From Streptomyces sp. NA04227 (GTDB taxonomy: Bacteria; Actinomycetota; Actinomycetes; Streptomycetales; Streptomycetaceae), in contig NZ_CP054918.1 in the NCBI RefSeq assembly GCF_013364195.1, positions 2,407,001 through 2,471,000 on the forward strand: DNA of 64,000 bases. The letters run 5' to 3'. A program made the position numbers and the translations under genes. The notes under the pieces were generated by a model. The model was not told the origin of the DNA and made no database searches. It saw nothing but the letters and a program-made list of their open reading frames with translations. Every line of letters starts with the position of its first letter. Within the stretch, counting starts at the first letter, position 1. This document shows, one piece after another, positions 58,372 through 64,000 of the stretch.

Positions 58372-59808
58372 ATGGCGACGAAATGCAGCAGCATGACCAC
58401 GAAACGCGGCAGCGATACGCAGTCGCCCCAGGTCGGCGCAGTGCCCCGCAATCAGCCCGCCCCCGCCTCGCGCCACCTCCCCTGGCTGATGGCCGCCCTA
58501 GCCGCCCTCGCCCTGATCACCGCCGGCGCCGCAGGCACCCTCGGTGGGCTTCTGGTCGGTCCCCTGCACCGGGACTTCGGCTGGTCACGGTCCGCGATCA
58601 GTGCCGGGATGCTGGTGGGGATGGTGGTGTACGGGGCGGGGGCGCCGTTCGCCGCGGCGCTGATGGACCGGTTCGGGATGCGGCGGGTGGTGGGTGGGGG
58701 TCTCGGGCTTGTCGGGGTGGGGGCGGGGCTCACTGTGACCATGTCGGCGGCGTGGCAATTCGCCCTGTACTGGGGAGTGTTGGCGGGGGCGGGTTCGGGG
58801 GCCGCCGCGCTCGCGTTCGCCGCGGCGGTGGCCGAGCGGTGGTTCGTGCGGCGGCGGGGGCTGGTGACCGGGATGCTCACCGCGGCGGGCGTGGTGGGGC
58901 AGTTCGTGTTTCTGCCCGTGTTGTCCGAGGTGATCGGGCGGTTCGGGTGGCGGGCGGCGGTGCTCGGGCTCGGTGTCGTGGCGGTCGCGGTGGCGGGGAT
59001 GGTGCTGCTTCTCCTGCGGGACCACCCGGCCGATGTGGGTCAACGGCCTTACGGGGCGAGTGAGTTCGTGCCCCGGCCGGTGGCGGGGGCAGGGGCTGCC
59101 CGCCGTGCCGTACGGGTGCTCGTACGCAGTGCGCGTACGGGGCCGTTCTGGCTGCTGGCGGGGACGTTCGCGGTGTGCGGGGCGTCGACCAACGGGATCA
59201 TGTGGACCCATTTCGCGCCCGCCGCGCACGATCACGGCATGTCGGTGACCCTTGCGGCCTCGCTGCTCTCGCTGGTCGGGCTGTTCAACATCGCCGGGAC
59301 GATCGGTTCCGGGTGGCTGAGCGACCGGGTCGACGTACGGCGGCTCCTTGCCGCGTACTACGCGCTGCGCGGGCTTTCGCTGTGCCTGTTGCCGATGCTG
59401 CTCGGGGCCACCGCACGGCCCCAACTGCTGGTGTTCGTCGTGGTGTTCGGGCTGCTCGACGTGGCGACGGTGCCGCCGACCATCGCGCTGTGCCGACAGC
59501 GGTTCGGCGCGGACGCGACCGTGGTCTTCGGCTGGGTCAACGCCGCGCACCAGCTCGGGGCGGGGCTGCTCGCGCTGCTCGGCGGCGCGGTCCGGGACGT
59601 GTTCGGCTCGTACGACCCGATGTGGGTGGGCACCGGGGCCCTGTGCGGCGCCGCCGCGCTGTTCGCCCTCACCGTGCCGCGGCCGGGCGGAAACAGGGTG
59701 CCCGCTGTCCGGCCCCAGGCCTCCACCGCCCGGACTCAGGCGCCCACCGCCCGGCCTCAGGCCCCCAACCTCCGGCCTCAGGCCCCCAGCCCCTGCGACA
59801 CCGCGTAG
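58372..59808 (+). CDS. MFS transporter (12 transmembrane segments)
   Basis: A 478-residue major facilitator. Helices begin at LMAALAALALITAG (near 38) and continue in two six-helix bundles. Typical loops are DRFGMRRVVGGG between TM2 and TM3 and SDRVDVRRLLAAYYALRG between TM8 and TM9. The tail has RPQA-STARTQAPTARPQAP repeats of unknown role. The last 31 bp overlap the convergent DUF445 gene. Probably an exporter controlled by the divergent GlxA-type regulator. Confidence 0.88.
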   Translation: MATKCSSMTTKRGSDTQSPQVGAVPRNQPAPASRHLPWLMAALAALALITAGAAGTLGGLLVGPLHRDFGWSRSAISAGMLVGMVVYGAGAPFAAALMDRFGMRRVVGGGLGLVGVGAGLTVTMSAAWQFALYWGVLAGAGSGAAALAFAAAVAERWFVRRRGLVTGMLTAAGVVGQFVFLPVLSEVIGRFGWRAAVLGLGVVAVAVAGMVLLLLRDHPADVGQRPYGASEFVPRPVAGAGAARRAVRVLVRSARTGPFWLLAGTFAVCGASTNGIMWTHFAPAAHDHGMSVTLAASLLSLVGLFNIAGTIGSGWLSDRVDVRRLLAAYYALRGLSLCLLPMLLGATARPQLLVFVVVFGLLDVATVPPTIALCRQRFGADATVVFGWVNAAHQLGAGLLALLGGAVRDVFGSYDPMWVGTGALCGAAALFALTVPRPGGNRVPAVRPQASTARTQAPTARPQAPNLRPQAPSPCDTA

Positions 59809-61100
59809 ATCACCAGCCCCGCCATCGATCCCACCACCGTGCCGTTGATGCGGATGAACTGCAGGTCGCGGCCGATGTGGGCCTCGATCTTGCGGGAGGT
59901 GTGTTCGGCGTCCCAGCCGGCGACGGTCTCGGTGATGAGGGAGGTGATCTCGTGCTGGTAGGTGGTGACCACGTAGACCGCGGCGCCCTCGACCCAGCCG
60001 TCGACCTTGGACTGGAGGGCGGTGTCCTTGGCCATCCGGGCGCCGAGGGAGAGCAGTGAGGCCCGGACGCGCAGGCGCAGTTCGCTGCGTTCGTCCTCGG
60101 CGGCGGCGACGATCATGGCGCGGACGGCGGACCAGGCGGAGGCGATGAGGTCCTGTACTTCGTCGCGGGCGAGGATCTCGCTCTTGAGGCGTTCGACGCG
60201 GGCGCGGGTGTCCGGGTCGGAGCGCAGGTCGGTGGCGAAGTCGGCGAGGAAGCGGTCCAGGGCGCCGCGGGCGGGGTGTTCGGGCATGTCGCGCATCTCG
60301 GTGACGAAGCGCAGGAGTTCGCGGTAGACGCGCTCGCCCACCTTGCGGTCGACGAAGCGCGGGGTCCAGCCGGGGGCGCCGCCCTCGACCGCGTCCATCA
60401 CCGAGTCGCTGTGCAGGACCAGCCAGTCGTGGGCGCGGGCGCAGACCAGGTCGACGAAGCGGTGGTGGCCGCCGTCCGCGACGATCCGTTCCAGCATGCC
60501 GCCGAGGCCGGGGGCGATCTCCTGGGCGTCGGCGCGGCGGGTGATGGCCTCGCCGACCACGGCCTGGACGTCGGAGTCGCGCAGTACGGCGAGGGCGCCG
60601 CGCAGGGCGGTGGCGAGTTCGGCGGTGACGCGGTCGGCGTGTTCGGGCTGGGCGAGCCAGTTGCCGAGTCTGCTGCCGATGCCGACGGAGCGCAGGCGGC
60701 TGCGTACGACGTCGGAGGAGAGGAAGTTCTCGCCGACGAAGTCGCCGAGGGAGACGCCGAGTTGGTCCTTCTTGGTCGGGATGATCGCGGTGTGCGGGAT
60801 GGGCAGGCCCAGGGGGTGGCGGAACAGGGCGGTGACGGCGAACCAGTCGGCGAGGGCGCCGACCATGCCCGCCTCGGCCGCCGCGGCGACGTATCCGGCC
60901 CAGGCGCCCGCGCCCTCGTGTTCCGCCCAGGTCGCCAGCGCGTAGATCACGGCGACGGACAGCAGCAGGGCGAGCGCCAGGGTCTTCATGCGGCGGACGC
61001 CGCGGAACTTCTCCTCGTCGGCCGCGCTGTATGTGAATCCGCTCACATGACGCCCGGCGGTTCCCTCGCCGGAGGGCTTCGTCTCCAGGGTTTCGTCCAC
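59778..61100 (-). CDS. DUF445 family membrane protein
   Basis: A 440-residue protein. Near residue 40-60 the hydrophobic KTLALALLLSVAVIYALATW is followed by the family signature AAAAEAGMVGALADWFAVTALF and LPIPHTAIIPTKKDQLGVSL. Helical bundles fill the centre. The C-terminus HIGRDLQFIRINGTVVGSMAGLVIYA is the second membrane segment. Function is unknown. The GTG at the complement of 61098-61100 is the likely start but has a poor Shine-Dalgarno; other GTGs lie downstream. Confidence 0.85.
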   Translation of the reverse strand: MDETLETKPSGEGTAGRHVSGFTYSAADEEKFRGVRRMKTLALALLLSVAVIYALATWAEHEGAGAWAGYVAAAAEAGMVGALADWFAVTALFRHPLGLPIPHTAIIPTKKDQLGVSLGDFVGENFLSSDVVRSRLRSVGIGSRLGNWLAQPEHADRVTAELATALRGALAVLRDSDVQAVVGEAITRRADAQEIAPGLGGMLERIVADGGHHRFVDLVCARAHDWLVLHSDSVMDAVEGGAPGWTPRFVDRKVGERVYRELLRFVTEMRDMPEHPARGALDRFLADFATDLRSDPDTRARVERLKSEILARDEVQDLIASAWSAVRAMIVAAAEDERSELRLRVRASLLSLGARMAKDTALQSKVDGWVEGAAVYVVTTYQHEITSLITETVAGWDAEHTSRKIEAHIGRDLQFIRINGTVVGSMAGLVIYAVSQGLGA

Positions 61101-61316
61101 TTTCGCCAGTCCGTTCGCCGTGCGAGTGCGCAGGTCCCGACCGCATTGTGCCCTGCCGGGGGCACGCGGCCCGGAGTGTGGCCAACTCCTCATGTCCCGG
61201 GGGCCACCAAGGCCCGGGATTACGCGTCCTGATCAGTGCCGCATCATGGAAACAGCAGTACCGAAGGCCACAGCTTCACCACCTGTCACACACAGCACGT
61301 GAACCTCCGCTTTACG

Positions 61317-61372
61317 CAGTTCAGACGGATCCGGTTCGTTCGGACGGACACAGTTCAGACGGACTCGGTTCG
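61317..61372 (+). promoter_or_regulatory. 22-bp direct repeat upstream of the SGNH hydrolase
   Basis: CAGTTCAGACGGATCCGGTT at 61317 and CAGTTCAGACGGACTCGGTT at 61351 (each extending to GGTTCG) match at 20 of 22 positions and begin 34 bp apart. They lie 70-125 bp before the start codon. A regulator binding site is inferred. Confidence 0.4.
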
Positions 61373-61440
61373 GGACAGCACCGGTACCGCCCATCACAGG
61401 AGCTCGACATGGCTCCCCTGCTTGAGGAGACCCGCACCGC

Positions 61441-62760
61441 ATGACCAGGCGCAACGGTTATGCCTTGCTCGCCGCCATCGTCGCCGTCGTCGTCGTGATC
61501 TCGACGGCCATCTATCTCGGTGTCTCCCGTACCACGGGCAACGACCGGGACGATGTGGCCGGTTCCCGCAGTCAGCAGAACCGGGCCGCACCCGCCTCCA
61601 ACGGGGCCTGGGTCGGCGCCTGGTCGAGTGCGCCCGCGGGCGCCGAACCGGGAACCCGCCTCGCCGGACACGCGGGGCAGTCGCTGCGCAACGTCGTGCA
61701 CACCAGCGTCGGCGGGTCGGGCGCCCGGGTGACCCTGTCCAACCTGTTCGGGCAGCGGCCGCTGAGCATCACGCACGCCTCCATAGCCCTGGCCGCCGCA
61801 CCCGACTCCGCAGCGGCCGCACCCCGCACCATGCGCCGTCTGACCTTCGCCGGGCACCCGAACGTGGTCATCGCGCCCGGCCGCCAGGTCGTCACCGATC
61901 CGGTACGGCTGACGGTGCCCGCCGACACCGACGTCATGATCACCACGTACTCACCGACCCCCTCGGGCCCGGTGACGTACCATCCGCACGCCCGGCAGAC
62001 CTCCTTCGCCGCGCTCGGCGACAACACCGAGTCCCTGGACGGCGCCCCGTACACGCGCGCGACGCAGACCTGGCGTTATGTGACCGCGCTCGACGTGCTC
62101 AGCCACGAGAGCGAGGGCACCGTCGTCGTCCTCGGCGACTCGCTCACCGACGGCATCAGCTCCACCACCGACGCCAACCACCGCTGGACCGACTTCCTCG
62201 CCGACCGGCTGCGCACCGAGCGCGACGCGCCCCGCTACGGCGTCGTCAACCAGGGCATCAGCGGGAACCGGGTGCTGTCGGACGGGAACGGGCGGCCCGC
62301 CGTGAACCCGAGCGGCCTGTCCCGCTTCGAGCGCGACGCCCTCGGCCGCAGCGGCGTGAAGGCCGTCGTGATCGTGCTCGGCGTCAACGACATCCTGCGC
62401 ACCCCGCACGAGGTCAACGCCGACCGCATCGTCGAGGGCCTGCGCCGGATGACCGGCCAGGCACATGCCCGTGGCATACGCGTCGTCGGCGCGACCCTGA
62501 TGCCGTTCAAGGGCCATCGCGGCTTCACCCCCGAACTCGACCGGGTACGGCAGAGCGTGAACGAACAGATCCGCTCCGGCCAGGTCTTCGACGCCTACAC
62601 CGACTTCGACAAGGCCGTACGCGACCCCTACGACCCGCGCCGCCTGCTCGACCGCTACGACGCGGGCGACCACCTGCACCTCAGCGACGCGGGCTACCAG
62701 CGCATGGCGGAGACCTTCGACGTGACGGACCTCAAGGGGCGGGCTCCGGCGCGGCTTTAG
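61441..62760 (+). CDS. SGNH/GDSL hydrolase, membrane-anchored or secreted
   Basis: A 439-residue esterase or acylhydrolase. One N-terminal helix (LLAAIVAVVVVISTAIYLG) anchors or exports it. A beta-rich domain with WVGAWSSAP follows. The catalytic block I is VVVLGDSLTDG near residue 230, block III VLGVNDI and block V DHLHLSDAGY near residue 415. The full Ser-His-Asp machinery is visible. Start ATG at 61441; an upstream Shine-Dalgarno of GAGGAG lies 12 bp away. Paired repeats upstream suggest regulation. Confidence 0.88.
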   Translation: MTRRNGYALLAAIVAVVVVISTAIYLGVSRTTGNDRDDVAGSRSQQNRAAPASNGAWVGAWSSAPAGAEPGTRLAGHAGQSLRNVVHTSVGGSGARVTLSNLFGQRPLSITHASIALAAAPDSAAAAPRTMRRLTFAGHPNVVIAPGRQVVTDPVRLTVPADTDVMITTYSPTPSGPVTYHPHARQTSFAALGDNTESLDGAPYTRATQTWRYVTALDVLSHESEGTVVVLGDSLTDGISSTTDANHRWTDFLADRLRTERDAPRYGVVNQGISGNRVLSDGNGRPAVNPSGLSRFERDALGRSGVKAVVIVLGVNDILRTPHEVNADRIVEGLRRMTGQAHARGIRVVGATLMPFKGHRGFTPELDRVRQSVNEQIRSGQVFDAYTDFDKAVRDPYDPRRLLDRYDAGDHLHLSDAGYQRMAETFDVTDLKGRAPARL

Positions 62761-62778
62761 CCCTCGGGAACCCGCCCC

Positions 62779-62818
62779 GTGCGGGCGGGACCCAAAACGC
62801 GCCGGGCCCCGCCCGCAC
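62779..62818. terminator. Bidirectional terminator between convergent genes
   Basis: GTGCGGGCGGG (62779-62789) pairs perfectly with CCCGCCCGCAC (62808-62818). It sits between the SGNH hydrolase and SDR stops. Confidence 0.75.
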
Positions 62819-62819
62819 C

Positions 62820-63728
62820 TCACAGGCCGGCGAGCTGCCCGCCGTCCACCAGATGCGTGGAACCGGTCTGGAAGCCGAAGTCGGGTGAGGCCAGGCCCAG
62901 TGCGGCGGTGGCGATCTCCTCGGGGCGGGCCGCCCGTTTGAAGGCGTCCACACTCCGGCTCGCCAGATCGGCCTTGAGCCGGGCCCACTCGCCGTCCGAG
63001 ATGCCGCCGGGCCGGTGCACGTCCAGCATCGGGGTGTCCGTGATCCCGGGGGCCAGCGCCACCACGCGGATGCCGTGCGGCCCGTTCTCGATCGCCGCGG
63101 CCTGCACCAGGCCGGTCACCCCGTTCTTGCTCGACGTGTACGAGGCGAGACCGGGGCGGGTCTGGAACTGGTTCGAGGAGCCGGTCACCACGATCACCCC
63201 GCCGCCCAGCCGCCGCATGTGCGGGATCTCGTACTTCATCGCCAGGAAGACGCCACGGATGTTGGTGGCGTGCACGTCGTCCCAGTCCGCGACCGACACC
63301 TCGTGCAGATCGGTGAACGGCCGTTGCACACCCGCGTTGTTGAGCGCCACGTCGAGTCCGCCGTACGTGGTCACCGTCCGGTCGACGAAGGCCGCCACCT
63401 CGGCGGCCTGCCGCACGTCCGCGCGGATGTAGGTGGCCTCACCGCCCGCCTCGCGGATCTCCCGCTCCACCGCGCGGCCGAGTTCGGCCGTCCGCCCGCA
63501 GAAGCCGACCTTGGCGCCCTCACGGGCGAAGGCCACGGCCATCGCCCGGCCGATCCCCTTCGTCCCACCGGTGACCAGCACCGTCTTGCCCGCGTACCGG
63601 CCCCGCCCGCCGGCCTGGCCGTCCGCCGCCCTGGCCGACGCGGCGCCCACGGCCAGTCCGGTCGCCGCCGTCGCGGCGCCGCCCAGTACGGCGCGGCGGC
63701 TCAGCGGCCCGTTCGTGCTGCCCCTCAC
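62820..63728 (-). CDS. SDR family oxidoreductase with Tat signal
   Basis: A 302-residue short-chain dehydrogenase. A Tat motif LSRRAVLGGAATAATGLAVG leads it, ending in AASARA. The cofactor motif is TGGTKGIG, then NNAGVQ, Ser in VVTGSSN, and the catalytic YTSSK (YxxxK). The GTG complementary to 63726-63728 has AAGGGG 7 bp upstream, so the signal is in the natural start. Export of a nucleotide-dependent dehydrogenase is unusual because the cofactor is cytoplasmic, unless the cofactor is bound during folding. Confidence 0.85.
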   Translation of the reverse strand: MRGSTNGPLSRRAVLGGAATAATGLAVGAASARAADGQAGGRGRYAGKTVLVTGGTKGIGRAMAVAFAREGAKVGFCGRTAELGRAVEREIREAGGEATYIRADVRQAAEVAAFVDRTVTTYGGLDVALNNAGVQRPFTDLHEVSVADWDDVHATNIRGVFLAMKYEIPHMRRLGGGVIVVTGSSNQFQTRPGLASYTSSKNGVTGLVQAAAIENGPHGIRVVALAPGITDTPMLDVHRPGGISDGEWARLKADLASRSVDAFKRAARPEEIATAALGLASPDFGFQTGSTHLVDGGQLAGL

Positions 63729-63942
63729 GTGTGTCCCCTTCCGGGTCCCTGCTCGGACGCGGCATGGGTCCGGCCCCCACCGCGCGCCGGTCCGTACCGG
63801 CACCCCGCACTCTGTGGCACCCCGCGACCGCTCACATCCCCCCGGCGTCGGGGCCAGCGCCCCACCAAGGACGGTGGACAGCTCTCCGCTCCCCCTACTT
63901 TGGTCGCATGTGCCGTGCGCCGACGCTCCCTACGATGACCGG

Positions 63943-64000
63943 GTGCCGATCACCGAACTGCACGGCCGTATCCCGCACTTGACGTGCCGTCACCTCCAGT
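63943..64000 (+). CDS. Start of a gene truncated by the right window edge
   Basis: GTG at 63943 opens a frame that remains open to the end (MPITELHGRIPHLTCRHLQ). TACGAT at 63931-63936 lies 6 nt before it, matching the leaderless arrangement seen for other genes here. Only 19 residues are visible, too few for a family call. Confidence 0.35.
   Translation, partial: MPITELHGRIPHLTCRHLQ

Noticed and set aside
58585..61185. An 866-codon minus-strand frame through the MFS and DUF445 genes
   Set aside because: Arg/Pro/His-rich low-complexity translation with no domains; the DUF445 frame is well supported in the same interval.

Overview
The window is chromosomal DNA of a high-GC actinomycete, almost certainly Streptomyces. 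The evidence is very strong GC bias at third codon positions, frequent GTG and TTG starts, leaderless-type starts, a cslA-glxA cellulose-like polysaccharide locus, two XRE(DUF5753)/DUF397/RsbW-like triads of the whiJ type, and an LAXTG sortase substrate. No ribosomal RNA, prophage or CRISPR array is visible. Family assignments rest on motifs read from the translated sequence; no database search was run.

Layout. (1) 1-7816: an ectoine/hydroxyectoine-type uptake and catabolic neighbourhood: a truncated EutA-like protein, a D-2-hydroxyacid dehydrogenase and an amidase, a DUF2071 and a DUF3830 protein, then the tightly overlapping ehuBCDA ABC transporter. (2) 7957-14918: two identical tRNA-Lys(CTT) genes bracket a DUF3592 membrane protein, a P-loop nucleoside kinase-like protein, a giant repeat-rich Band 7 protein and an NlpC/P60-like peptidoglycan protein. 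(3) 15037-24651: an NTF2-like gene divergent from a FadR-type regulator, then cslA-glxA, an AIM24 gene, an IS30-family insertion and a convergent GH6 endoglucanase (cslZ). (4) 24792-29638: a cobalamin riboswitch controlling cbtBA, a secreted Ala-rich protein, a NagD-like phosphatase and the first whiJ-type triad.

(5) 29716-40568: phosphorus scavenging. Two tandem Tat-exported alkaline-phosphatase-superfamily proteins lie next to a six-gene, translationally coupled 2-aminoethylphosphonate-type operon (FAD oxidase, PhnX-like hydrolase, ABC ATPase, two permeases, binding protein). Pho-box-like repeats lie upstream, and a DUF2690 protein and a GntR/UTRA regulator follow. (6) 40642-49453: a multidomain sensor PP2C phosphatase translationally coupled to an LAXTG-anchored surface protein, a Gfo/Idh/MocA oxidoreductase, a YidC-family insertase with a basic tail, a DUF6412 protein and a SEC-C protein.

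(7) 49671-54261: the most striking region, a lower-GC restriction-modification island. A NaeI-family and an NgoMIV-family endonuclease, two unrelated folds whose prototypes both cut GCCGGC, sit together with a Vsr nick endonuclease, one 5-methylcytosine methyltransferase and an HNH endonuclease. (8) 54234-56589: a second whiJ-type triad and a small membrane protein. (9) 56690-64000: ordinary genes (VOC protein, GlxA/AraC-type regulator with a divergent MFS exporter, DUF445 protein, SGNH hydrolase, Tat-exported SDR) and the start of a truncated reading frame at the right edge.
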